Origin: Magnolia sinica
Taxonomy: Eukaryota > Streptophyta > Magnoliopsida > Magnoliales > Magnoliaceae
DNA: 64,000 nt
Direction: 5' to 3'
NCBI RefSeq assembly: GCF_029962835.1
Contig: NC_080589.1
Coordinates: 16,823,586 to 16,887,585, forward strand
Shown here: piece by piece, positions 10,707 through 23,215 of the stretch
Layout of the letters: each line of letters starts with the position of its first letter
How positions within the stretch are numbered: the first letter of the stretch is position 1
The notes under the pieces: model-generated
What the model was told of the DNA's origin: nothing
What the model saw: only the letters and a program-made list of their open reading frames with translations
The model's database searches: none
Position numbers and translations under genes: made by a program

Positions 10707-10925
10707 GTATGCTCTTCCAAATGCATCCATTTTCATTTACTGCACCCTTTAGGCAGATGTGCTTTTGTTTGGTGAAACTAAATGATTGCTAGATATATTT
10801 GTTTAGATGCATTTTTCTAGTGTGGTTTACATGTTCTATGTACTTATGGGTTGAATGGGTCTCATTTTATTGATGGTCCATGTGGTGATATCATTTTTTT
10901 TCCTGATGTGTCATTATCTTATGCA

Positions 10926-11333
10926 TAGTTTCTATTTGAGTTTGAAAGTTGATGTACATGTTCATAGATGCATGTGCATGCTTTCCACCTCTTATATGGT
11001 TTCAAACATCTGGTAAAAGCTGGGGCAAGTTTTCGAGTAAAATCTGGGGAATGGAATTCCCGGGGAATGTAAAAACCAACAAAAAAGTGTAAACCAAACT
11101 TGTTTTCTTTGTAATAACTAGGAAATTAATAGTTTCTATTCGAGTTTGAAAGTTGATGTACATGTTCATAGATGCATGTGCATGCTTTCCAACTCTTATA
11201 TGGTTTCAAACATCTGGTAAAAGCTGGGGGCAAGTTTTCGAGTAAAATCTAGGGAATGGAATTCCTGGGGAATGTAAAAACCAACAAAAAAGTGTAAACC
11301 AAACATGTTTTCTTTGTAATAACCAGGAAATTA
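10926..11333. repeat. 204 bp tandem duplication
   Basis: Copies at 10926-11129 and 11130-11333 both start TAGTTTCTATT and contain GATGCATGTGCATGCTTTCC and GTAAAAACCAACAAAAAAGT. They differ at only a few bases. Non-coding. Confidence 0.95.
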
Positions 11334-11485
11334 CTGAAGCCGAGAAATATAAAAACCAGCAACCTAACACACTAAAACTCTCAACTTGGCCTTGCCATTT
11401 CTTATATACTGGTTAGTTGCCATTCAATTTTTTGTTGTTATATGACTTGTCATCCTCTAATTACTTTATTGTATGCTATACAAAG

Positions 11486-11594
11486 GTTGCTGGAAATGAA
11501 AACCCTTCGACTCTTATTTGCTTTGCATCAAAGACTACCAATGCAGGACAGATTACATCGTAGTTGCATTTGATTGGACTTGGTGCCCAACCAG
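11486..11594 (+). pseudogene. CHC: Clathrin heavy chain-like exon with a premature stop
   Basis: The 109-base segment between ACAAAG and G|GTTTGC encodes VAGNENPSTLICFASKTTNA then GQITS, a stop, and LHLIGLGAQP. This matches the N-terminal beta-propeller of plant clathrin heavy chain, the main coat protein of clathrin vesicles. The stop (TAG at 11561-11563) stands where the family normally has a lysine codon (AAG). The flanking exons are not seen. The fragment is on the same strand as the other captured fragments and cannot make a functional product. Confidence 0.8.
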
Positions 11595-12305
11595 GTTTGC
11601 TCTTAGCATTTACCTGAATTTCAGCTTCATGTTGTTCCATTGTTTCACTCCACATGTTCTTGCCCCTCTAGAAATAGAGATGACATTGATAGTTCTCTGT
11701 TGTAGCAGATCAGTGTTCGTTGTCTTTACCTGGAGCAGAAAGAAATCCACGGTTATATCAGCTCTTGTACCTAACGCAAGCATTTTTTCCTGGTAATGGG
11801 TGAGTTGATTGTTGACTCAGATGGTGTTTTGGATTGGTTTCCATTATAGTTTTAGCCTTGTCATTGGTGGAAGACATGGGATCCACCCAATAAGTGATAG
11901 GACCCTCTATTTTTCTTGTAGGCCCTCTATTTCAGCCTCAAATAAGAAGCTAAAAAAGGTGAGCTCTATGGTTTTGGAGTACTAAAATGATTTTTGTTCT
12001 TTGTCAATCTTTTAATTTTATTCATTTATAATTTTATTTCATGTGTACTTGTAAGAAACCCACTGTGCATACACATGTAATTGTATTCATGAATAGGATG
12101 GTTTAGACTTGGTTGTTTGGGTTAGCTCCGCTTGGGCCATTTCCTCTTTATTGAATTGAGTTGTTACCAATTTTGTGAATAGGATTCTTATTAAATAATC
12201 ATGTGAATTATTTTTTGAATGACTATCAGATGTAAGATTCAAAATAATAATAATAATAATAATAAATAAATAAATAAATAATTTGACGATAATTTTTTAA
12301 TTTAC
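11595..12305. other. No gene recognised; ends in AAT/AAAT microsatellite
   Basis: A stretch at 11708-11790 reads protein-like in one plus frame (LPGAERNPRLYQLLYLTQAF) but has no confirmed splice site on its left and is not identified. A trinucleotide (AAT)n and AAAT run lies at 12241-12281. Confidence 0.4.
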
Positions 12306-12615
12306 AGATATTTTAGCGACGGACAAAATCCGTCGCTAATTTCTCACCAGTTCACGATGGTTGATGGATTTGAGGTCCGTCGCCAATATTTTTAACTGAT
12401 GAATAATTCTGGTTTTTTCAGAATTTCAGCGACGAATTTTTTATTTGTTGCGACGGATCTTATCCATCGGTGATCTAGACGAACCTTATCTGTCGCCGAT
12501 TAAACAACGGATAAACATAAAAAACGACCCAACAAACAGCGACGGACGAAATCTCTCATTTATTTGGTTTTATGATGGATTTGGTCCGTCGCAAATTCAC
12601 AATTTCGGCGTAGTG
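12306..12615. mobile_element. CACTA-type transposon 3' end with subterminal repeats
   Basis: Repeated GCGACGGA/TCCGTCGC motifs in both orientations (12311, 12330, 12376, 12428, 12451, 12540, 12585) lead to a terminal GGCGTAGTG at 12607-12615. The reverse complement starts CACTACGCC, matching the CACTA superfamily terminus. The matching left end was not found upstream in the window. The gene-fragment cluster lies immediately inside this end. Confidence 0.6.
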
Positions 12616-12920
12616 GGATCTAGATTTTAGACCTTTAGACACTTATATTAGTGGATCGAAGTTCGAGTCAATAGTCTGAAAGCCCATTAGCCTAGACTGG
12701 TCATATCAAGGACTTGATAGTGCATATTAGTTGATCAATTCTTAGACTAGAAGCCATGTAAATGTCTTAGATTATGACTAGTAGCTTTGGCTCACTTTAC
12801 GAGGTTTCCTAGAGTCTACTGAAAGTGGATAATGCTATGTACATTCACCAAGGTTTATTGATACTTACACGAGCCAATATGGAATCTAGTGCGTTCATAA
12901 TGAAATTTATAGTCTTTCAA
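12616..12920. other. No gene recognised
   Basis: Unique-looking AT-rich sequence between the CACTA end and a solo LTR. Nothing else supported. Confidence 0.5.
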
Positions 12921-14319
12921 TGATAACGCTTAAATATTACATTAGTATTCCCTCAATTGCACTAGTTTCGATTGTATTCAAGTATTAATTTGATCTAATA
13001 TGATATGTTTTCTACATGTGAGGTAATTCGAAAGACTAAGATAAATACATGCTAAATTGGAGGAATTAAAGCTCAAAAGAATGATCAATGCAAAATTAAA
13101 GATTTGAAGAATAATATTAAAGATTTCAAGTGTCAAAAATCTAATAAAACCAAGCACTGAAGCTGAAGAAAATACTGAAAAATCACACAATCCAATAAAA
13201 AAAAAAAAACAAAATGTTTGATCCCACCTGAGGTTGGTTCAGTCTGACCGAAAGTGCACAGAACAGTCTAGTAAGAAATTGTGATTTTCATAGCTAATTC
13301 AGCTCGACACTTAGGTTTGAATGAAGTTATATTCAACGCCACTAAAGGAGGGTTCGGTGCAACCTGAGGGAGACAGAGACTTTATGTCTTATGAAAAAAT
13401 TTAGCTACAGTCGGAGGAATATTCGGTTGGACTCAATGCGACCGAAGCGTAACAAAAGTGCATAAAGCAAAGTTAGTTCGAGGTTGATGTGGAGTTTCCC
13501 TATTTAAATGGGTGTTCTAAGCTATTCTATATACAAATTAAGGCTTGTGAGAGAGACCTAGGGGTGGCGGAGCTTCCATGAAGTCATCTTTCTTCTTCAA
13601 TCCTTCTGTTCTAATTTGTCTTTTTATTTTTTCTTTGATTTTTATTTTAGGAAGTTAACCACGCTAGGCTAATCTCTTAGCTAAGACTAAGAGATGAAGC
13701 TTGTAGTTAATTACAATATTTAGTTTATTTGATTCAATAAACAATGGGTTAAATGATGATCGTTGATTGAAATAGATTTGAATTTTACTTTAAAGCTTTA
13801 TGTTATTTTATGTTTGATTAATTGTCAACTCCAGACACATTGGACGCTTGGAAGTGCAATTTCAATGCTGAATTAGAGAATGAATCAATCTGTATAATTG
13901 ATTGATCTAGTGTCACCTTCGGGTATGTTGGATACTTTTGATTCTCTGCGATTCATGTCTGAATGCTTCATAAGAAAATCGTTCAATCGAATTCATATAT
14001 TATTGGTGTTGACGATTGGTTTAATATAATTATCTTCTGATTGGATATAATAGGACTTCAATTGTAATTGAGTTAGAAATTGAATCAGTGAATGAGATAT
14101 TGTGATAGCTATAAGTAGATTCCTGGATCCTTAGTTTTTTATTTATTTTGTTTAAAATCACTTTTTTGCTTCGCTTGATTAAAAACCTAGACAAACCATT
14201 TACTTGTACATTAGTTCCAAGTTGTATTCCCCATTCCCTAAGGATTCGACTTCGATCTCACCAAGTTATTACTGCATTGTATCCTTGCACATGGGGTTGT
14301 CAACCCTTGGATTCGATCA
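12921..14319 (+). mobile_element. Solo LTR, probable Ty3/gypsy (Tat/Athila-like), TSD TTCAA
   Basis: It starts TGATAACGCTTAAATATTAC and ends ATTCGATCA (TG...CA). It is flanked by TTCAA at 12916-12920 and 14320-14324. Landmarks shared with the solo LTR at 57831-59169 fix the orientation: 'caaaaatctaa..aaaccaagc', an AGAGATGAAGCTTGTA segment, and a closing 'ggattcgac...ttattactgcattgt...ggggttgt'. A TATA-like CTATTTAAAT lies at about 13500. No internal region remains, so LTR-LTR recombination removed it. Superfamily is inferred from the closing motif. Confidence 0.75.
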
Positions 14320-14324
14320 TTCAA

Positions 14325-15295
<971 letters not shown>

Positions 15296-15335
<40 letters not shown>
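15296..15335. repeat. (AT)n microsatellite, right flank of MITE
   Basis: Continuation of the AT tract interrupted by the MITE. It is followed by the 4.1 kb solo LTR. Confidence 0.95.
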
Positions 15336-15337
<2 letters not shown>

Positions 15338-16964
15338 TGTAAGACCCGTGTCCTAATCCGTACTGTTCCGTTAGTTTCTGCGGTCCTTCCGGTCAAATTC
15401 CGGCAACCTTCATACCATATCCGGTGTTTGCGCACGATCCTAAGCTAGGTCCCGCGCACCGACGTTGGCTCGATCCGAAACTTATGTCTTGGCGATCGCG
15501 TCGTCGCCGCGGTTCCAACGCCGTGACTTGCGCACCGAACCGATACCCAGGTAAGAAGATGCCGATCAGCGTTTATTCCAAAGAAACACCGCGCGTTGCG
15601 AATTTCGAGGGAATCTCTACACAATAAGTCCCATCAATCAACATTTAATGCAACCATACCTCAAGGTACTTCACCCATTCCCTCTTTTTCCAAAAGTCCA
15701 CCATCTTTCCATCTCACCATTTCTCTTTTTCTCATTTTCAACCACAACTATCTCTCTTCTCCACCAATTTCAAACTAAACCATACCTCTCATCACTCCTT
15801 TCTCACAACCATCACTCCACCCATCCCTCCATCCATTATTTCTATCTCTCCCTCTCATTCTCTAGCAATTTTTCCAAATCCCATGAGAAATTTCACTCAT
15901 CCACACACTCTCTCAACTTCAAGTGTGGCCCACCCTCTCATCTCCAATCTCAACCATTCATCTTTCATCAACCTCCATTAAAAGTGAAGGTAAGGAGCTA
16001 AGGAGTCCAAGGGAGCAAGAAGAAGGAAGATAAGGTGGGTGATTTGTCATTTTTTTAAAAATTTTAGGGCCCACTTGTCGGTGGGGACCCATTTGGATGT
16101 ATGTGATTTAATCAAGAGGGCCCATAGTGGCGGGGTTCCTCTATCACACCGTATGTCTCTCTCTATCTCTCTCTTTCTCTCTTTCTTTATAATGGTGTGG
16201 ATCCCACCAATATGTGTTACATCTACTCCGTCCATCTACATCAGACGGTGTGGCCCACTCTATTTCAGGTGATGATCCACACCATCCACTGTTTGGATGG
16301 GTCCAATGCATCTTTATATATATATGTATATATATGTATATGGTTATATGTGTATATTTTATATAATATATATAATATATGTGATATAATATGTATTTTA
16401 TATATTATAAGTATATGCATATACAGTGGTGGGCCATGTCTACGTGGGACCCACCACAATGATGAGAGTTGTAAATCGTCCAGCGTCCCTGGACGCTGGA
16501 CGTTGCAAACAGTACCTTATAAAAAAAAAAAGAGAAGGGAGTGGTGGGCCACTCATGCAGGCCCCACCTTGATGTATATGTAAAATCCAAGCCGTCCATG
16601 TTGTTCCCCATCTCATTTTAGGCGTTGAGCCGAAAAATGAAGTTGATCCCCTTCCTTGGCGGGCCATACCACAGGAAACAGTGTTCCTACCTTCGGTTTA
16701 CTCCCTGACGCCCCTGTATATCAAAAATCGCTCAATATTGGACTCTATGGGCTTGTATCAAGCCACAGAGACCCATGGCTGGAGTGGATCTTGTGGATGC
16801 GGGCCCCGACTATGAAAATCTGTAAAAAAATTGCTTTTCAAAAAAAAAAAAAAAAACAAAAAGGAAAGAAGAAGCAGCGCATGCTGCTGCTTGTCAGAGC
16901 GCCAGAGCGCTGCCTGCGATCGACGGGGGACGGACGGACTGGCTGGGGCTCACGGCCCCATCTG

Positions 16965-17235
16965 TGGGCCCCACCTTGATGCATTTCTCCCATCCAAACC
17001 GTACATTTGATGGGTCCCCACATTTCAGCCGTCCACGCCAAAATTCAGCTGTATATGGAACTCCGGTGGGCCACATCATTTAAAATCATGTGAAGTCATG
17101 CCTAAAACATATAAAATCGTTGGTGGGGCCTACCTGAGTTTTGGATGCAAATGAAACTTGATTTGGACCCTTAAAATTGTGGGACACACATAATGGATGG
17201 GCTGGATTTGTGAACCACATTTTGATGGGCCCCAC
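16965..17235. mobile_element. GTGGGCCCC-family element inside the solo LTR
   Basis: It begins GTGGGCCCCACCTTGATGCA and continues with ACATTTGATGGGTCCCCAC, GTGGGCCACATCATTTAAAA and GGACACACATAATGGATGGG, the same order as the MITE at 14676-15294. The terminal inverted repeats are not seen, so it is truncated or an older copy. Confidence 0.65.
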
Positions 17236-17700
17236 ATCCACTCCCATTCGGGTGGCCCTATGAAAAGGTTAAAGGTTAATGCATTTTTGGTGGGCTCCCT
17301 GCCCGCGCGACCCGATCAATAGGTCAGATGTAAAATAATCATTTGGGTGGGCCCCTCCCTGGCTGCATGGCCCCGTGAACAGGTTGGGCACAAATAAACA
17401 TTTCAGTGGGCCCCTGGTCCACACAATCTATCAACAGGTTGTATGGGAAAACAAACATTGCAGTGGCCCATTTTGTGTGAAAAATAAATAGTAGTGGGCC
17501 CTATCCAAACCCATGTGACCTTAGGGTTAGATAGGATGATAAATAAACACTACAGTGGGCCCTACCCTGGTCCACATGACCATATGAACAGTTGGTTGGA
17601 AAATAAACATTATAATGGGCCCTAAGTTGGGTGGAAAATAAACATTATATTGGGCCCTAGGATGGGTGGAGAACAAGCATTATGGTGAGTCCTACTTAGG
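17236..17700. repeat. Degenerate tandem array of a GTGGGCCC...AACAGGTTG unit
   Basis: A motif of roughly 60-80 bases recurs about six or seven times: GTGGGCCC(C/T), then 'gaacaggttg', then 'aaataaacat'. Copies differ in length and many are partial. It lies within the U3-side part of the 4.1 kb LTR. Confidence 0.65.
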
Positions 17701-19436
17701 ACCCGCCTATGTATGTATTGTAAATCACGCCCTCTATTAGTGTGGGCTCCATCATAATGTATGTGTTTCATCCCACTGTCCAACTGTTTTTGGAGATAAT
17801 TTAAGGCCCATTATGGAGGCCCATCTTCATGCATTAGTGGTCCTTGTTGAGGCCCACCTTGATTTATATCAGGTCCATATTATGAGGCCCATTGAGGCCC
17901 ACCTTGATATAGATATGGGGCTCATGTTATGTAGCCCATTTGATGTATTTGGGTCCTTGGGTCAAAGCCCAATTAGATGTACAAAAGGCCCATTACAATA
18001 TGTGATTCATGGAAGGCCATTCCTTGGGAGCGATGTTGGTTTGATGTCCACATTGATAATGTTGGTTAAATGTCCGCATTATAGCTCTCCCTAAGGCCCA
18101 CTGATAGGCCCAAACTTGTGGTAAGTAGGCCGTCTAGGCCCATCTCCATTATACCTAGAACCCATCTCTTATTACATGTTTAGTATAGATGCATGATTCA
18201 TGATCATTCGCACCATATGTATGCCTGATGTGAGGAATGATCGATCATAGCATATACCTTTGGATAGACTGTTTATGGGCTCCCTGATAGGCGGAGTTGC
18301 CTCATATAAGTGCATGGTATATACAGGGCTGTTGCATGACTGATAGTATGATTCATGCACTTGCATTTGTGTGATTGTAGTTACTGTATGCCCTAGCGAC
18401 ATCAGGGCCATAACCTCCACAGATACATCGTGGATGGCAGGATTGGAGACCGAAAATATTTGATTCTAGCATACGGGCACCATAGATGTCCCTGGGTGAA
18501 AATCCCTAAACCCCATGGTACCAGAGGATGACTCCAACGTCGAGACCGAGTGAATATATGAGCGCATGAAGGCCGAATACCAGGAGGCCGCGTCTCCCAC
18601 TGTGTCGTGGTCGGTTGGAAATGGGTGTGGCCTTACTCGCCCGAGGGTAGGGGGCACTACTAGGCTGAGTTTGACCAGCTCGCGAATGGGTCCGCTATCG
18701 ACGTGCCGGATAGGTATTGGTAGACTATTGGTCAGGCGGATAGTGAGGTTTCTTACGCTCACTTGGACTGTGCGGCTAGGAGAGCGACAGTGCCATTTGG
18801 AGTGTATTGAACCCCGGTGATTATCCAGAATGAGAACTGTACTGATACATGATAAGGATTGGCATGCTTGAGTTGCATCTCGCATCGCATGGCCGTATTA
18901 TGGCTGATGGCATTCATATATTGCACCGCATAGCCTTGGTACGGCTGATTGCATTCATGTGCTCATTACCATGATTTCCGCATTACTCTGACCTTGCATT
19001 TTGAGCACACTTATATTGCGCACATACTCACACCACCCTCTAAGCTTTCCATAAGCTTATGCACGATTGATGCGTGCAGGTGACGCCAGGACGCAGTCGC
19101 AGCCATAGTCTCGCCGTAGTTGGACCGTGCAGACGAGCTTTGGAGTTTCTATCTTTTGTTACATTGTATTTTTCCCTTTCTGTCGCATTGTACTAAAAAG
19201 TTTTTGATCATAGTGGATTTTGTGGTGGTGTTCTTGTGCTTATTGTTTGTGGGTTATGCTTTTGTTATGCTCATTATGAATCAGACTAATGATTTGAAAC
19301 CCTCCTTGTAGCATCCCAGGATCGGAACCTGGTGAATGGGTGCCGGGATCCGAGAATGGGGTTCTACCGAGGCTGTCGGCGCCGGATTCGGCGATCGGGA
19401 ATTTTGTGAGCCCAGTTGCCGAGTTCGGGGCGTGAC

Positions 19437-19442
<6 letters not shown>

Positions 19443-19475
<33 letters not shown>

Positions 19476-19777
19476 TATTGGGCATCACCCCCTCCCTTGG
19501 GTGTCTCACCTTTGAGAAGAGAGAGAAGTAAGAGAAATCACTCCCTCTCATCACCCTCCACATCCATCATCACACGTGTCTTCTCTTATAAGGGCATTTC
19601 CTTAGCCCTATTAGAATGTTCTTTCTTGGGTGATCCCTTCATTTACGATAGATCGGGAAGAAGCTTTTCAGTTAGGAGATTGACATCGACAAATCTGCAT
19701 TGTGAAATTCGTTTACGCAATTGATTGTAAAGAGGTCTAAACTATTCTTATTTTGATCTTTATGAAAATTAATTCTT
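19443..19777 (+). repeat. Block X, copy 1, right part
   Basis: It begins with a GA microsatellite (19443-19472), then TTGGGCATCACCCCCTCCC through TTATTTTGATCTTTATG. It matches 43484-43843 closely. It is joined to the left part (14325-14578) once the MITE and the 4.1 kb solo LTR are taken out. Confidence 0.85.
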
Positions 19778-19907
19778 GCATGAGCCAAAAAGAAATTTAT
19801 TTAAGGCTAAATTTGATTTAAATCAAAGACTCATCAAGTGGTTTAACAACTAGGACTGATACTTGAGAAGTTTTAATCGGCTTTATAAAGGTTTTTTAAT
19901 TGTTACA
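19778..19907. other. Spacer between the two block X copies
   Basis: About 130 bases of AT-rich DNA with no gene. If block X is an LTR pair this would be a minimal interior, but no tRNA primer binding site or polypurine tract is evident. Confidence 0.4.
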
Positions 19908-20074
19908 TTTTTATTTTAACTGTTAAAACTATTTTGTTCAGACTTGAAGATGATTTGATGATCCATTACTTGATTAGCATGAGATCTAGATTTATGATAG
20001 ATAGATTAAAAGAAATAGATAATAAGCTTATACATGTGAGAGATGAATCGACATGTTTCCTTACATAGTGGAGT
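19908..20074 (+). repeat. Block X, copy 2, left part
   Basis: Matches 14325-14503 and ends in AGT (20072-20074), the left target duplication of the CACTA element that follows. Confidence 0.85.
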
Positions 20075-20935
20075 CACTACAACAATTCAGTCTTTTCGCG
20101 ACAAGTCAAATCGTCGCTAAAAATGGTAACTAATTTAGCCTTAAGTATTCGCGACACGTTTGTTGCAGATACGGCATAACTAATTCTATTTAACGACAAA
20201 AATGGTAATTTTTCACCAATAACTCAACTATTTGTGACAACCTAATAACTTGTCGTAAAATACAATTAATTAGCGACAAGTTGACACATCGCCATTGCAT
20301 ATCGTAAAACGTCGCTAAAGATGAGACTTATCGCGAATAAAGACGTGTTATGACAAGTCCTCGTCGTCATTAACAAACCCAAATTTGTTATAAAAAGTTT
20401 TTTGCGGCGAGTATTACTTGTCGCCAATTTTATTGCAAATAATAATTATTTATGACGGCTTAATACATCATCGCTAAATAAAAAGCTTATTTGCGACGAG
20501 TTTACACGTCGTCATTGCATATCGTAAAATGTCGCTAAATATAAGACTCGTCGCGAATAAAGACGTGTTGCGACAAGTCCTCGTCGTCGCTAACAAACCG
20601 AAATTTGTCACAAAAAAAATTTTGCGGCGAGTGTAGCTTGTCACCAATTTTGTTGCAAATAATAATTATTTGCGACGATTTTACATGTCACCATTGCATA
20701 TCGTAAAACATTGCTAAATATGAAAGTTATTGTGAATAAAGACGTTTTGCGACAAGTCCTCATCGTTGCTAATAACCTCACACTTGTCGCAAAAGCTTTT
20801 TTGCGATGAGTGTTGCTTGTCGCCAATTTTGTTGCAAATACTAATATTTGCGATGACCTAATAAATTGTCACTAAATATAGCTTATTTGCGGCAAGTTTA
20901 CACGTTGCCATTACATATCGTAAAACATCGCCAAA
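20075..20935. repeat. Left subterminal repeats of the CACTA element
   Basis: A unit of roughly 180-220 bases recurs with landmarks GACGTGTTGCGACAAGTCC (20351, 20570, 20750) and CATTGCATATCGTAAAA. Motifs GTCGCTAAA and TTTGCGACGA repeat in both orientations. They are presumed transposase-binding regions, by analogy with En/Spm. Confidence 0.75.
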
Positions 20936-21040
20936 CACTACCAAAAAACAAGATAACGCTAACGGCTGAAAACCGTCGGTAATGACCTTCCCCGACGGCT
21001 AAAAGCCGTCGCAAGGTCCGTCAATAAAGGGGACATCATC
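20936..21040 (+). mobile_element. Second CACTA-type left end nested in the first
   Basis: CACTACCAAAAAACAAG at 20936 interrupts a subterminal unit of the outer element after CATCGCCAAA. It is followed by a different repeat set (AACCGTCGG, GCCGTCGC). Its right terminus (expected GTTTTTTGGTAGTG) was not found, so its extent is unknown. Confidence 0.5.
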
Positions 21041-21083
21041 ATTTCTCGTTAATTTAAAAATGAAAATTAATTGAATTTGAATG

Positions 21084-21309
21084 ATATATTTGATTTTGAT
21101 TTCTTCCTTTTCTATTGCGTAGACTTATCTTCTCAAATAGGTCGGTTCATTTAGGACTTTGGAGAAATGGGTATATTTTGTTTTGGATTTAATCAACGCA
21201 CACATCCAAAACTAGATATACCCATTTCTCCAAAGCCTTAAATGAACCAACCTATTTGAGAAGGTTAGACTACACAATAGAAAAATGAAGAAATCAAAAT
21301 CAAATATAT
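21084..21309. repeat. Long inverted repeat, about 105 bp arms, 15 b loop
   Basis: The left arm (21084-21188) runs ATATATTTGATTTTGATTTC...GAGAAATGGGTATAT...TTTTGGAT. The right arm (21204-21309) is its reverse complement with roughly a dozen mismatches. The loop is TTAATCAACGCACAC. A transcript would fold into a near-perfect hairpin of a size typical for small-RNA-generating MITEs or young miRNA loci. Neither arm matches other sequence I recognise here. Confidence 0.85.
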
Positions 21310-22740
21310 GATCCAAATTCCAAATATTTGGATTGGATATTTCAGTCAATATGTCTGAGTATACTCCTAAAAAGAATAATATAAAATTCCGGTTGCATTT
21401 CAGGCTGCAACATTACACGAAACCATAAAAAGACGTGAATCAATCCCATTTTATTATAGGAGAAAACATTGAAACAAGATGACTTACAACAACCAGAATC
21501 ATATATCGCTAAAGTACCGTTGAAGCAAGCAATCATTCACTACACCACACATTCCATAGAAGTGCAAGTTCAAAAACACCTGCAGATGATTCATACTTAC
21601 CTTATTTATTATAAGAATCAAAGACCATAGCATTAGTCAAGTGATGAAAAATTGAAAATGGAAAGGGAATCAACGGTGGTAAAACTGAAAATATGAAGAG
21701 AGATGAAAGTGCCTGTAATTGGCAACTTTCAAAGGAAAAAGAAAAAAGAAATAACTAATAAAGCAGCTTGTTAAGCCCACGTGCACCTCATACAAGGCCA
21801 CGCTATTGGCTAACCACTTGCATAGGAAGTCTGACATGTGGATCAGTTGGGCTCAATGTGAAGAAAACCTAGAGAAAAATCTGCCAATAATGGGTCACTC
21901 CTGGAAGTACGATAGAAGAAAACTAACTAACAAACTCCCAAAGAGAACCAGCGGTATTATTTTGTAAAGCATTAACAAAAAGAATTGCAAGGCTATTCAA
22001 CAACTATTTAGAAAATAGACAAAATCAAAAAAAAAAAAAAAAAGGTAAATCAATGAGAAGGGTGAATGTATAATGGTCTGTTCCACCAACAAGTATAGAA
22101 ACAAGATGTCTTGCCAGCAAAAGGATAGTGAACTGTACCATACAAATACAAAAGAAGAAAAAAGAGGAATTAGAAACTTGGATATAAAATCAAAGAAAAA
22201 TACAAGTTTCGCTAGCTTTTCGCAATATAAAACAACTTCTAATATTCTAGTATTCTTAGATCAGATCGAAGAAAATTGTCATCAAACCTTTTCCCTATTA
22301 TCCAAACAATGCTCGTGAGAATATCAACCTAATTAAAAATGTTCAGGTGTATCGACCCATTCACCTTGGACCAGGTAAGTTAGACATCTATACGCATAGT
22401 GTGAAGTATATATTACCACGTCCTCTATATATCAATGAAGATAAAAAAAAATTATTTTCCAATACAGACAATTGCTTCTTTTTATCCCAAAAAAGCAGGC
22501 AAATAGAAGGCCCACGATCGACCACACCACAAATCAACAAAAGACAACTAATCTCCGTTGTCTCCTACCGTGTGGTCCACTTGAGCCTTCAATCTTCCTA
22601 CTTTTTCGAGCTAATGCCCTAAAATGAGCTGTCAAAATGAATGGACGGCTTAGATAAAAATTCATTTTTTGATTGATGATCTCAAAAAATTATTATTAAC
22701 TTACAGTGTATTGGAAAATTAAATATATCCTTAAAGAACG
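21310..22740. other. No gene recognised
   Basis: AT-rich DNA with a poly-A run near 22029. Open frames of 64-91 codons (21342 minus, 22073, 22347) show no motif. The stretch at about 22560-22650 (TGTGGTCCACTTGAGCC, AATGGACGGCTTAG) is a fragment of the palindromic element family. Confidence 0.5.
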
Positions 22741-23200
22741 CAGTATATTAGAGCTTTGCCAAGCCCACACTTTGTGTATAATAATGATAATGCACACACG
22801 CCACCACATGTGTTGACCTGGCATATTGGTATAAGATCTAGTCCATTCATTAGAGATGTAGGTATGGCCAATCTATGATGGATCCCACAGAAGTTTTAAT
22901 TCATGATAATATTTTTGTTTTCGGTTCATTCCAATACGAATGACGTTATTAACAATATAGATGGCATCTAAACGTCACTGTTGAACTCAGGAAGGTTTCA
23001 ACAGTAGGAATTTCTCTAACCACATTTTCCTTTAGTATGGCTCACTCAAGCTTTGGATACAGTTCATTTTTGACAACATGTCCTAAAATGAACTCACAAA
23101 ACTGATGGATGGGGAGGATTTCTCACAAACATCACAGTGGGCCCCACATAAGTTCCCAGCACAGGAACTTGCTATGAAAGGCTTTAGCAAGAAATCTGCC
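22741..23200. mobile_element. Partial palindromic element
   Basis: It contains 'ggatcccacagaag', 'gaaggtttcaacag', 'tatggctcactcaagctttggata' and 'ctgatggatggggaggatt...atcacagtgggccccac', the right-half landmarks of the family. Ends unclear. It abuts the next element at 23216. Confidence 0.5.
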
Positions 23201-23215
23201 ACCGACTCGGAAACG

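Larger units (their letters stand above)
15338..19437 (+). mobile_element. 4.1 kb solo LTR, Del/Tekay-like Ty3/gypsy
   Basis: It starts TGTAAGACCCGTGTCC and ends GAGTTCGGGGCGTGACA, a typical end for LTRs of the Del/Tekay chromovirus group. The flanks are TATGG (15333-15337) and TATAG (19438-19442), a target duplication with one mismatch. The interior is more GC-rich than its surroundings. It includes a GTGGGCCCC-type element (16965-17235), a degenerate array (17236-17700), and stretches such as CATCGCATGGCC and GCGTGCAGGTGACGCC near the 3' end. No gag or pol is present. Open frames up to 139 codons inside it show no domain and are shadows of LTR sequence. Confidence 0.75.

Noticed and set aside
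18466-18885. A 139-codon minus-strand frame and its plus-strand partner
   Set aside because: Both lie in the GC-richer part of the 4.1 kb solo LTR, overlap on opposite strands and carry no motif.
20936-21040. A complete second CACTA element
   Set aside because: Only a left terminus was found. The right terminus GTTTTTTGGTAGTG was not seen, so only an end is reported.
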